64,000 nucleotides of DNA, from NCBI GenBank assembly GCA_028023455.1, contig JAQFVV010000027.1, positions 7,869,845 to 7,933,844 on the forward strand. The letters are read 5' to 3'. Below are positions 24,781-35,894 of this stretch, piece by piece. Source of the DNA: Epiperipatus broadwayi. Taxonomy: Eukaryota; Onychophora; Udeonychophora; Euonychophora; Peripatidae. The notes beneath the pieces were generated by a model. It worked only from the letters and a program-made list of their open reading frames with translations, had not been told where the DNA came from and searched no databases. The stretch's first letter is position 1; each line of letters starts with the position of its first letter. The position numbers and the translations under genes were made by a program.

Positions 24781-26700
24781 GCACAGAAGAATAGTGCAGT
24801 CAAAAGAATAAAGAATTGCACAGTTGAAAAAACTTTGGACAAAAACAATAACAGAATGGCAAGACAATACTCCTAATGTCTACACTTGGTTAACTGTACA
24901 AAACGTGCAGAAATGGAAAATGGCAGTATTAAATACTATTATTTAGGAATTCGACATTAATAATGTTGAATCATGGAGTGTACAATATTATATGTTCATA
25001 AATAAGGTAGAAGATGAGCACCTGAAAGTGTCTTTACTTCTCTGTTTTGCAGGTTAGAATGTAATCGGTTAACTGATTCCAAACAACCAGAAGAAGTTCA
25101 ACATAATGAAGTTCTCAAGATAATAAATAGATAATTTATTCTGGGAATATCTAAATAAATAACACAGCTGAAATTGTAAAATAAAAGTCAGTTACAGCAT
25201 GAAAAATATGTGGCTTATGATTTAGCTTTAAAGAAGTTAGCTAAAGACTGTGAATTTAGCCCTTATGGAAAATGTGTCGCACAAGAAGCTATGCCAAATA
25301 TTGTGTCTGAGTATGTATAATCACAACAGTTAAAGAAAATCTCAAAAAAAAAAAATATTCTGAACCCTAGCAGAGAGAAAAAAGAGCAATGTGCTATTGT
25401 TGCAGTAAATCCAGACATTTGAGAAATAAGTGCAAACAGAAAAATAAAATCTGCAGAAACTGTGAAAAGAAATGACATTTACTGCTGTGTTATTTTAATG
25501 AGAAAAATATGGACTGCAAATTTGGGGGAGGAATAGATTATAAGAGGGTTAATGTGAATATGCTGAATGACATTACATTGGACCACATATTACAGGATGT
25601 GGATATTTGCGAGCAAACGGAAATGGACAGCAGACCTGAATTGTTGCTGATATCTAATAGATTGGATAAAAATCAGCAAAAAGAATAAAAAAAATGTCTA
25701 CAAAACAGTAATGGAAACAAAATAGATATAAGTGAAAAATTTGTAGTACCTATAAAGTTAAATTCTAGGAGAAAATTGTTTATGCTATATGTCGTAAATA
25801 AGGATGTCAGTCCATTGTTGAGAAAAAACTGGTTTCAACCCCTGGGTATTCATGTGAAAGTGATAAAGACAGTCCAAATGGAAACCCTAATGTAAAAGAC
25901 ACCTGGATTGTTCTAGTAAAGATCAGCAGAACTGAGAACACAATCAATAAACATAGAGTTAATCAAAGATGTACAACTAATCATCTATAAGCTTCATAAG
26001 GTGCCCTTCGCCTTGAGAGATAAAATAGAGAAAATGCTGGATGACATGGTTTCTAAAGGAATCATAATTCCAATAAAAGATTCATCATGGGGAACACCAG
26101 TAATTATGATAGTGAAACCAGAAGGAAATCTGCAATTTTGCAGTGATTACTGAATCACATTGAACAAATATATTAATAAAGGTTCGTACCTAGTCCCAAG
26201 AATGTATCAATTGCTAGCTTCATTGCAGAAAGCTACTTACTTTATGAAAATAGACTTAAAGGCTGCATTCTATAAAATACTAGCAACTGAAAAAACAGCA
26301 GAAATGACAATGGTGATTACTCATGGGAGACTATATCAGCCTAAGAAGGTGCTTTAGAGTATCACTGTAGCACTAAACATTTTTCGTGTGAAAACAGACA
26401 TGCTTTTTAGATCTATGAACAGTTTAATTCCCTATTGGATGGCATTTTGGTTACTGCTAAGATAAAGGCAGAATTAGAACAATGAGAAGCTGCAGTCTGC
26501 TCAAAATTAGAAAAAGTGAAGACTAAAATAAATATTAAAAAATGTATTTGATCCGCAAAAGAAATAAAGTTTCTTGAACATATAATAAATATAAATGGGA
26601 GATACCCTAATCCTGAAATGGTAATGGCATTTAAAAATGCCGAGAAGCCTAGAAATGTAAAGGAATTGCAGGTCTTTCTGGGATTTTTAAATTTCTAAGA
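24780..26700 (+). mobile_element. dead Ty3/gypsy retrotransposon remnant
   Basis: Pieces appear in gag-pol order. A gag-like lysine-rich part (24780-25260) is followed by a CCHC zinc knuckle, CYCCSKSRHLRNKC, at 25392-25433. The protease tail LYVVNKDVSPLLRKNWFQPL lies near 25785-25845. Reverse transcriptase fingers and motif A follow: FALRDKIEKMLDDMVSKGII, SSWGTPVIMIVKPEGNLQFC, then YFMKIDLKAAFYKI at 25995-26280. The motif C region near 26434-26463 is YLDG after one base is allowed for, in place of YxDD. PRNVKELQVFLGFLNF at 26645-26695 is the start of the region linking reverse transcriptase to RNase H. Stops interrupt it (for example after CSDY, 26150), and RNase H and integrase are missing. 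No LTRs were found. Confidence 0.85.
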
Positions 26701-26888
26701 AAATTTTTTGAAAGGGAAATCATAATGGTTGTCACTGTTGTACCAGCTCTACATATATAAAACATTATACAAATTTATATACATGTAATATATTTTACTA
26801 TTCGTGTTTAAATGCCTAATTATTAATTAACAGCATGGATGTTTTGTATGCATTCAAACTTTTTTCTTTATTGTACTGAATGAATTCT

Positions 26889-27018
26889 CTGCCCTGCATG
26901 GTTTAGGACAGTGGCAGAGTATCAGACTCTGCAATGTAAGGTATTTAGATAGATTCCAATTCTGCCATTTCCAGTACTCAAATTCATTATGGACTCTAGA
27001 GCAATAAAGTCATTCAGT
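26889..27018 (+). mobile_element. tRNA-derived SINE copy
   Basis: The head CTGCATGGTTTAGGACAGTG matches box A of the family, and ATAGATTCCAATTCTGCC stands in the box B position. The tail GACTCTAGAGCAATAAAGTC is the family 3' end. It aligns with 13083-13206 on the same strand and with the antisense copies at 16684-16932. Confidence 0.75.
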
Positions 27019-27019
27019 T

Positions 27020-28860
27020 ACCTTTTTCTTTATGTAATTCTGCTATTAAAATCTTACTTTTGTCTTCCATTCAATCCCCTAATATATATAAGTATATATA
27101 AATTATATTTGACATTAATTATATATATCAAAAGACAATAACTCAGTAGTGTTTTCTCTTGTAATTTCAAATTAGTTAAGAAAACCTTGACTTCAGAAAA
27201 GAAAAGAAATTCCAGTATACAAAAGATGTATAGGTAGACTATTATTAATCTGAAATAGGGGCTTTTTTGTTTCCAAATTTCAATAATAAATCTTTTCCCT
27301 ACTTCTTACAAATCTAAACTCAGCTAAAAATTTAAATAAATATTGTCTTTACTATCAGTAATGTGTCTGTATATACTCAAATCCTCTTTTTTTAAATTAT
27401 ATAAATTTATTATATTAATAACAACTACATAACAGTTTAAAATACAGGATATGCTTATATTTATATCAGCAAAAAAAATTTGCATAGCAATAATGAAAAC
27501 AATAAATCACAACAATAATTTATAATTTTATTCAGATAATAGAAGCTTTGAATTGTTGATGTTCATATTAGTGTTAGTTTACTAGTATATATTTAGATTC
27601 CTAAACTTTGTACTGCATCCTCTTCTAGTATGGTAAAATAAGATTGTAAATACTGACTCATATCCATATTTATTCCTAAGAAAACAATCTGTGGAAATTT
27701 TAAAATATGTGCTATATTTAGTTGATGTAATTAGTTTTTTTAATTAACATCACTCATCTGAAACCATTGATTAATTGCTTTCTAAAGAGAGAGAACTACC
27801 AGTTATGCATTCAAACAATTTCTTTCATTGATTTTGAATAATATTTCTAAATTACATTACAAATTTAAAATTCCAAAAAAGATTAATACCTGTAGAATTG
27901 TTAATTACTTATTTTATCAATAAGCTAACCAGACTGGATAATAAAATAAAATCTAATTTTAAAAATAAGGAGAGGTGAAATTGGAAATGAGAAGAGAGTT
28001 TAAAACATTTAAAAAATGGATGTGTAGAAAAATTTTAAAGCATATGACAAATAGCATAGGTACTAGTACAATTTAAAAGAATATCAAATGGATAAACATA
28101 GCATAATCAAAAATAGTTATGCATGCTTTGATAATCATTTCATTATTTACATTAAAAAGATAAAAACATTTGATAATTATTTTTAAGTATTAAATATAAA
28201 AGTATATAAATGCACAAACTTATTCATACAGCATTTTAAATCAATTCTAAATACTTAATATTGAAGCAATGGATCCGGAAGTCCGATCCATGCTTCACAG
28301 CCTCCTATAAACTTAATCAGTATTGTAGACCTGAATTGAGTTTATAGCCCAATATCAGCAGGGTTTTGCATTAAAGCTAAAATTAATTACGTTTATTAAA
28401 TTTGTATTTGCATTTAAATATTTCGTTTTAAATAAATTCAGTTCCAAGAGTAAATTGCTGTTTAAAAAAATTACTTGTAAAACCTTTTAATCAAACATAT
28501 ATATACGTCAAGCGTATATATATGAGTTAATGCAAAATTCTGCTGAAATAAAATGCTTATTTTATTAAAAGAAATAAGAATATATTTTTCTTTTTAAAAT
28601 CTTGTTAAAATATGGCGTATGATTTTATTTTGAGATAAGCCTGCCAACATTTTCTAAAGGAATGTATGTTTTTAATTAGTTAGCCCATTCAAGGCAAATT
28701 AAAAATGGCCTTCTCTTCTTTTTTTTAATTAATAAAAATTCTAAGTTTAAAGAAAGAAATTTAGAATAAAAAAGTAAAAGTTATTTTTAGAAAATGTTAC
28801 CTTGAAACAAAGGAGCATGGGGGGAGGGCTTATCAAGATCTAAGATCATACACAAAACAA
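27020..28860. other. unassigned AT-rich DNA
   Basis: No gene was recognised. Small items: a 17-bp inverted pair CTATAAACTT...AGTTTATAG at 28306-28348, a word ATGGATCCGGAAGTCCGATC near 28268 with CpG, and a short palindrome ATATATACGTC/GCGTATATAT at 28499-28521. Confidence 0.3.
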
Positions 28861-28882
28861 TAGAAGGTAGCTTACAAAAAGA

Positions 28883-28890
28883 TATAAATA
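28883..28890 (+). promoter_or_regulatory. TATA-box candidate in CpG-retaining zone
   Basis: TATAAATA is followed by GGAGAGAGAACAAAAGACTTG and, about 30 bp on, a plausible initiator region. It sits at the start of the CpG-retaining DNA that continues to about 32050 and directly precedes the short tandem repeat at 28935-29012. It could be the promoter of an unrecognised transcript or of an LTR. A plausible splice donor (CAGGATGGTAATC) lies near 29442, but no coding exon is convincing. Confidence 0.3.
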
Positions 28891-28934
28891 GGAGAGAGAA
28901 CAAAAGACTTGGCTTTTCAGAGTTTTCTTGCTGT

Positions 28935-29012
28935 CAGTTAGATTTCTCTTGCGAGAATTCATTCAGATTTCTCTTGCTTGCTTTCAGTCAGATTTCTCTT
29001 TGGAGAATTCAT
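28935..29012. repeat. short tandem repeat, ~45-bp unit
   Basis: Repeated words CAGT(T/C)AGATTTCTCTT and GAGAATTCATTCAGATTT occur twice each, with an extra CTTGCTTG insert between units. The repeat lies 50-120 bp downstream of the TATA candidate, so it would sit in the 5' leader of any transcript. Confidence 0.75.
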
Positions 29013-29019
29013 TCAGATT

Positions 29020-30540
29020 TTCCCTTCATTCGTTATCATGCTGACGATTTTTTATTAGTAGGATTGGCTATTGATTAGCTCGGCGGATCCTGTGCTGTGA
29101 ACCTCTCAGATTTTGCTTCTCATTTAGATCTTGCTCCAAAAAGTTATTCAACTGTCATCCTCGGAATCACGGAGAAGTTTTAACATGCAACGAGTTAAAA
29201 GTCATAGTATTTTGATGGAAACAAACATGATTGGTGGTTAGGCAAATAGTTTTGCCTGCCGCCGAGGTCCTAAAACCATCAAAATGCCGTAATATCCAAC
29301 CAATATTAATCTGAACTCTGTGCCGTGTCTGTGGGACTTTTCTTGAAAAAATGCTATGTATTTCCATTTTTCCGTGTCCGGACAAATACCTACCGATGGA
29401 TGGATCAAGCCATGAACATCGCGGGAACAGGACCAAGAAACCAGGATGGTAATCATATCTCTCCTCATGAACTATTTACTATTCTACCCTTTTTGATCTT
29501 ACCTTTCTAAATTGCAATATTGTAGTACATTTCTGAATTGTTATTTAATTATATATTTTGTAATGTCACTATTTCTATTAGACTAATCTTAGATATATAT
29601 ATATTTTGTGTAATCATCTATTTATATTTAACCCTTTTCCTGCGCTATTCCTCTTTGCTAACATGTTATCAATATTTCATATTCTATTGCGGTGTAAGTA
29701 AAGGTTAATTTTTCATTTAAAATATCTTTCCAATTTCAATTATGTTTGTAAATTAAATACGCCTCTTTTGTCCGCCTTTAGCCCCATACGTATATCTTAT
29801 TTAGCTATAAACGTCTTGAATAATTTTAAACTGTTTTTCAGCACAAAGCAATTATAAAATGCTTTGCGAAAGATTTTTTTATTGTGCTTTATCGAGGAGA
29901 TTCGAGTTGACAATTTTATTTAAGTTGGGAAGAAAAGACTTAGACCGCAAAAATATTATGTCATTACTATCCGTTTTTATTGTCAAATTTGTTTTCCATT
30001 AATCCATAGGGGAATAGCGGAGGCCATTAAAACATTACTAATATTTTAAAAAGTCATTAATTAAATATATTATTTAACTAAAAAACTTGAGTTTTCTAAT
30101 TTTATTTCAATGCTTTATTTTACTTTTCCAATGATCCAGGCACGCAAAACACATAATTTCATAGTACTTTTGCACATTTAACTGTTTAGTTCCACAAGTA
30201 TTCTTGTCCATTGTCTTTCCCTGATGCTAAGCTTGGGCCGGGTGCGAAAATAATTTATGCATGTCTCAGATAATGTTGTTGGTTTGTAATTAGACTTGGT
30301 AATAGGTGAAGAGGGCAGAGGTCATAGTATTCTTGATTTAATATCTTGCGTATGGCTGGCCTCGAGGTACTTTCGCCTAGTATTCAAACTGAGAACCAAC
30401 ATACATCATCTGACCGGCACAATAGCTTGATAAATAGGCTGGTGCACTGATATTAAGCAGCATGTGGATAAAGTGATCACTTCAATATTTATGCAATAAT
30501 TATAAGTAAATATTAAAATTTTAATAAGATCTGAATTTTT
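29020..30540. other. CpG-retaining non-coding DNA, no gene recognised
   Basis: CpGs are frequent around 29060-29450 and 30225-30420 compared with flanking DNA. The open frames here overlap one another on both strands (for example 29167-29436 minus and 29325-29510 plus), and none shows a protein family. It may be leader or promoter-proximal DNA. Confidence 0.3.
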
Positions 30541-30544
30541 TTTT

Positions 30545-32047
30545 GGTTGTTTTACAATAGCGTGTTGAAACCACCGGAGGGCGGGCTCAGTTTGTAAACA
30601 AAGATAAATATAATGTTGCCGGGGCGGGGTTTCTTTTATTTTTCTTTTTTTTGTTGGCTTTGGTTTTGTTTTTTTTTTTGTTTATCACATTTATAAAAGT
30701 AATATCAAATCAATTTTTTTTTAAAACACGACCAAAAAAAAAAATAAACAAATGCATAAACAAAAAAATTACAAATAAATGAATTTACAAAAAAAAGAAC
30801 TTAATTTTTTTTGCTTTTGATTCTTTTCATTATTTATATTTTCAAAGGGGACGGGGTTTGTTCGTTTTTTTTACCATCTACGTATTTTTTTGTTGTTGTT
30901 TTTTTTTTTTTTTGGTTGTTGTTGTTGTTGTTTATCACATTTAAAATAAAAGTACGGCAGCTATCAAATCTATTTTGGGTACCCCAAACAAACAAAAAAC
31001 GGACCGATTAAAAATGATTTTTAAAAAGTAGTTAACTGATTTTTTGTTTGTTTTGATTCTTCTCATTAAACCCTTTCTATTTTCGGTTCGGTATTGTACG
31101 ACAAACAAAAAATCAGCCGATTCAACTACCTTTTTTTTTTTTCGGTTTGTTTTGTTTTTATTTTGATAAATTATAAATAAATCTATTGTCCGTTTAACGG
31201 TAACATTTACAAGCCAAAATCCAACTTTGGGAGAGGGGGGATGGGTGTTTGCAAATGCTAACAGAATGGAACACCAACAACTCGAAGATTGACCAAGTTT
31301 TGACGGTAATTCCCCCCAAAAAACATCAATCTATATGGCAATTAAAAGCAACTTTTTGGGCTCTTCAGGCAAAAAAAAAAATAAAAAAAAAACAGCAGGC
31401 ATGCAGCTTCAAGGTGTTTTGTTTGATAAACCGCCGGTTCCAGCAGTCAGAGAAGAATCCTTGTTCTTTCTTTGACATTCGGAAAACAAGTTGTCCTATT
31501 TCAGCTATTCGATTAATCAGCTCGCAGTTGTTGTCGCACGAAACGTGACTTAGAGCATGATTTGATGGGAATCGCGCTTTTAACTACACTTGGCCCATTT
31601 TTTCAGCAGGAAATGGGGGCTAGAGAAGCATGAGACTCTGCTGATAATTGTTAGTAGACCTTCCTAAAACATGCGAGATAGAGGGGAAAGTGGTCTTAAT
31701 GAATATTAAAATAGTTTCGACAATTGTAATTCCAGCCACCCTCAGACAATACTGAAAACAAAAGTAAAATATGATCGCTAGTCCGAAATGCTTAGCCCGA
31801 ATGTGAGCTGTAAGCTGACACAATAGCTTCTGCGGCAAGATTGGCTAAATGTCAGGTTTCTGTGCATTAGCATAGAAATAAACACAGTCAGCCGGTACCC
31901 TCCCCCGTATCAACGGACTATTTCTAGGCTTATGTGTTAGAAATAGAACGTTCGATAGTGGCAGAGGCCACCTAAACAGCATATTTCTGTGCGCTAGCAT
32001 AGAAATAAAGCCCTCCGGCGATTTCAACACACTATTGTAAAACAACC
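30545..32047. mobile_element. 1.5-kb element with 38-bp terminal inverted repeats
   Basis: The left end 30545-30582 (GGTTGTTTTACAATAG...CCGGAGGGC) and the reverse complement of 32010-32047 match at 35 of 38 positions. All three differences are transitions, at C/T or A/G sites. Runs of T flank both ends, so a target duplication cannot be resolved. Inside are T-rich imperfect repeats (30660-31130), an internal direct repeat CTGTGC(A/G)(T/C)TAGCATAGAAATAAA (31860-31884 and 31987-32009) and many CpGs. No transposase was recognised. It is probably a non-autonomous DNA transposon and relatively young. Confidence 0.8.
30660..31160. repeat. imperfect T-rich internal repeats
   Basis: Repeated landmarks are TTTATCACATTTA (30681, 30929), TTTGATTCTT(C/T)TCATTA (about 30816 and 31055) and CAAACAAAAAA/CGGA or CAGCCGATT words, all within poly-T and GTT runs. 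They look like degenerate units of about 230 bp inside the element at 30545-32047. Confidence 0.5.
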
Positions 32048-32058
32048 TTTTTTTTTAA

Positions 32059-32620
32059 TTACAGGTCAGCCATAATGTAACTAACTAAGCAACCAATTAA
32101 AATCTAGATTGATAAACTGAAATTATGTCATCCAGCTACAGTATTTTACTTGTCTGATTCCTATAAGACAAAAGTGGAAATGAAGTAGAATCATCCTAGT
32201 TTATTCCCTAGATTAAATAAGAAGAGAGATACAATTGATATCAATACTTTACATGCTTGAATATTTAAAGTAAAACAATCAAATACTTCCACAAATAAAC
32301 AAACATCTCTCATAAAAAAAACATTGTATAATACTACAGACTTTATAGATATAAATATTGAAAGTTTAATGAGATTCCTTTTTTTTTTTAATTAGAGCTC
32401 AGACATTATGTAATCAAGCAATCTACCAATTAAAAATCAGATCAATAAACTGAAATTACATTATCCAGCAACAATGTTTTATATATCTAATCCCTTCAGA
32501 CCAAAGGTGAGTGGTTTATAGGGGTTAGATAAAATACTGTTGTCTGAATAAAATGATTTCAGTTTACTAATTAGTTTTTAACTGATTGTTTGCATAGTTA
32601 CATCAAGGCTAAACTCGTGT
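32059..32620. repeat. direct and inverted copies of a ~110-bp unit
   Basis: Unit A at 32063-32170 and unit B at 32393-32500 are direct copies. They share CA(G/T)...CATTATGTAA or CATAATGTAA, ACCAATTAAAA, ATAAACTGAAATTA and ATCCAGC(T/A)ACA. A third copy, 32520-32620, is inverted relative to B (TACTGTTGTCTGAATAAAAT, TTTCAGTTTACTAA), so B and the third copy can fold back on each other. Confidence 0.75.
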
Positions 32621-32989
32621 TAAAAAATACATGGACAATCTCATTAAACTGTCACTATTTTCATTTGTAGAATCCAAGAAAATTTTCTATTATGTAATAA
32701 TATATATATGTAATATACATATTTATATCTCCTTAAAAGAAAACTCTGAACAAAACTTCTTTACAACCAACTAGAACCCGTTTAACACTGTTGTGCATTT
32801 CATTCATATACCATATATCTCCTAATAATTTTTATATGAATATTTGCCATACGATAACAAACAAAAAATTACCACAATGATTTTATAAAAAATGACCACT
32901 ATTTTGTAATATTACTGGTGATAGGATGCTGAAATCATAAAAACAATGTCTTCCTTGTAAGATAAAATGGCAAAATTTATGTCAAGGAA

Positions 32990-33540
32990 AAAAGATAAAT
33001 TTTATTCATTATGAAATTAAAAACAAACTTTGATGACGCATGGTATTAAAGCACATTAAAAATAAATTGAAAAATGTTTACATTAGCTGAAATATGATTT
33101 ATGTGCCTTATTTTTATTTAATAGTTTTCTTTTATTAAAACTACTGACCTAACCAAGGCAAAAAAAAAAATTTCATTATAAATATAAACAATATCAGTTT
33201 TTTTAAAAATACAAGTTTTATTCCCTATACAATTAAAAATAAATTTTGATTATATACAATAACAAAGTACACTAAAAATGAATTGAAAAATATATACATT
33301 GATTAAAATACAAACTGCAGTACTTACCTTATTTTTATTACATAGCTTCATAACATGCTAATTTATCTAAATACCTTTTGTTTTATAAATGTAAATAATC
33401 TTGCAATGAGAAAAAACTTAATTTTAATCATTACATTATAATATCCACCAAAAATAAATTGTAAAATATTTTTATTATCTAAAACACTATACATTATCTA
33501 GATTTTATTTAATATCCCTGCAATAAAGGATTTATTGACT
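32990..33540. repeat. degenerate tandem repeat, ~180-215-bp units
   Basis: Landmark (A)CTAAAAATGAATTGAAAAATA and its variants occur at about 33050, 33268 and 33445. Each is preceded by an ATTAAAAA(C/T)AAA(C/T)TTTGAT block or similar and followed by CTTATTTTTATT(T/A)AATAG or a related block. At least three diverged copies are visible. The rest of 32620-33980 shows no gene. Confidence 0.6.
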
Positions 33541-33980
33541 GAACCAAATGCTTTTCATCATAAATAATTTCTGTTATAAAAAAAAGTTTATTCATTTGGA
33601 TTGTTAAAAAAAAACCTTAATCATATATTTATTGCTAAGTGTGTATATTACACTATTTGATACATTTTTTTATTTTATTGGACTGCATCTTTACAATATA
33701 CAATTATGACATAGCAGATCATAGCAGAAAAAAAGTTTTACAATACACATAGTGCATCAAAATTTAAAAATATATGTTGTGTTAACTCACTTTTTTTTTT
33801 ACATTCTTTATTTTAATAAATCATGATTCAATGAAATGTCAATCTCAATGAGATGATGTCAAACAGCAAGATCACAATAGTAAAATATTTCAAAATATCA
33901 CTAAAAACCACATACCAACTCCATTGTGCTTATTAATAAACAGTAATTATTTGACATTAAACCTTTTTCATATACTACTG

Positions 33981-35859
33981 AAATACTCTGAAAAAACAAG
34001 CTGAGTCAAGCCACTATGAAAAGGTATAACCATATAGATATATTCTAACTTAATAGTACTGAGTTAACTTTCAGTGAATTCTCACCAGAATCATAGTGTA
34101 AAATTAATTAACTAACACCGGGAGCAGAATGAATATATAGTTTATAAAATATGTAAATTATTGCAACAAGAAATGTAAATTATGAATATCAGATGTTCCG
34201 TTTTTTTGACAAAGGGATGCAAGACTCCTTCCTGTTTATTGAATTCGGGTTTCTTGTGATAATCCACGCTTTCTTGAATTTTCTCTTATGCTCATCTCTC
34301 TCTGTTCAGATTGTATTAATGTTAGGAGAAAACATTTGTCCTATAGCAAGCTTGTGATCCAGAAAAACTGACTTATGTCGTAGGTCTTGTTTTGCCTTTT
34401 TTAAAGATAGTAGTGCTGGGTGACTCTTGTAGGTCTATTGGCTCAAGACTCCTCACAGTATGCCATTCCACAAGCTGGAGATGGGCATGAAATTTTATAA
34501 ACTATTTGAGGTGTGTGTTTGAATGGAGTTCAGTTTTTAGTATTATTCAGAAGATTGTTAAGATGGGGCAGTGTTGTAAATGCCATTCAAAGTGTGTCAG
34601 AGCAAATTTTTTGAAGTTTTGTTGCTATGCTAGGAATATACGGGAAGCTAATCCATGGCTTAGGTGGAATGTCACTGGTGATGGGTTTGTTAATGTTCAC
34701 TGTCAAATGTTTATAGCTTATATGTGATGTCTTTGATATATTCTTCAATGTTAAGTTTTCTATCAGCTTCATATTTACACAATTTTTTGTTATGATATAA
34801 AAATCCCTTAAGCCTTGCTATTTTATGCTCAAATGGGATATTAGATTTGGGGTGAATAGCATCTCTCACTTGGATCAGTCTCATGATCATTTTTATAGTG
34901 GAGCATAAATTTAATTCTTTGAATCATAACTCAAAAAAATCTATGTCTTGATTTTTATCTTCCACTTCCAAAGTCCATTCAAGTGGAGATTCTTTATTAA
35001 ATTCTGAGAGAATAGTGATTTTATCTTTGGCAGTACATATAAATACGCCATCCATGTATCTGAAGTGTCATGTGTTTTCAAATTTAGAAAGAACTAAACT
35101 GCTGATAGTCAAACTGATTGAAAGCCCCATGAGCCAACCTCGCATTATCTTATAATATTTACCCTTAAAGCAGACTATTATGTCCTTGTCAATGACATTC
35201 CACCTAAACCAAGGATTAGCTTCCTGTATATTCCTAGCATAGCAACTAAACTTGGAAAAATTTGCTTGGACACAGTTTGAATAGCATTTAGAACATTGCC
35301 CTCTCCTAACAATCTTCTGAACAATACTAAAAAAAGAACTCCATTAGAATACGCTCCTCAAATAGTATAGAAAATTTCACACTCATCTCCAGCTTGTAGA
35401 GTGGCATACTATAGGGAATCTTGTGCTACTAGATTTATGACAGTTAGCCAGCACTCCTATCTTTATAAAAAGGCAAAACAAGACCTGCAACATAAATCAA
35501 TTTTCCTGGATCACGAACTTACTACAAGATAAATTTTCCTTTCTAACATTAACATTATTGCATTGAGAGGGATAATCATGAGAAACTTCAAAGAAGCATG
35601 GGTTATTGCAAGAGACCCGAATTCAATCAACAGGGGAGTCTTACGTTCCTGTCTCAAAAAAATTAAATATCTGACATTTGTATTTTACATTTTTTGCTGC
35701 AATAATTTGCATATTTTATAAACTATATATTCATATTGCTCCCAGCATAGTTAGTCAACTAATTTTGCACTATGATTCTGTTGAGAAAGTCAGAATATAT
35801 CTATATAGTTATACCTTTTCATAGTGGCTTGACTCAGCTCAAGTTTTTTCAGAGTATTT
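33981..35859 (-). mobile_element. Penelope-like element, inverted-duplicated copy
   Basis: Long arms (33981-34700 and about 35150-35859) are inverted copies of each other, ending AAATACTCTGAAAAAAC. The roughly 450-bp centre is single. The minus strand of the centre and right arm encodes a Penelope-type reverse transcriptase: NPWFRWNVIDKDI, then KYYKIMRGWLMGLSISL (motif B, usually G..MGSPLSP), then RYMDGVFICTAKDKI at about 35019-35061. ESPLEWTLEVEDKNQDIDFF and HPKSNIPFEHKIARL follow. Motif C is YMDG rather than YxDD, so one catalytic aspartate is lost, and a stop follows FFEL. The left arm repeats part of the same protein on the + strand (ARNIREANPWLRWNV). It is inactive. Confidence 0.8.
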
Positions 35860-35894
35860 TGTTAATAAATAGTTTATAAAAAATATTTAAACAT

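Noticed and set aside
29167-29510. Overlapping open frames on both strands in the CpG zone
   Set aside because: Mutually overlapping, no recognised family and no consistent splice structure; higher GC alone lengthens chance frames.
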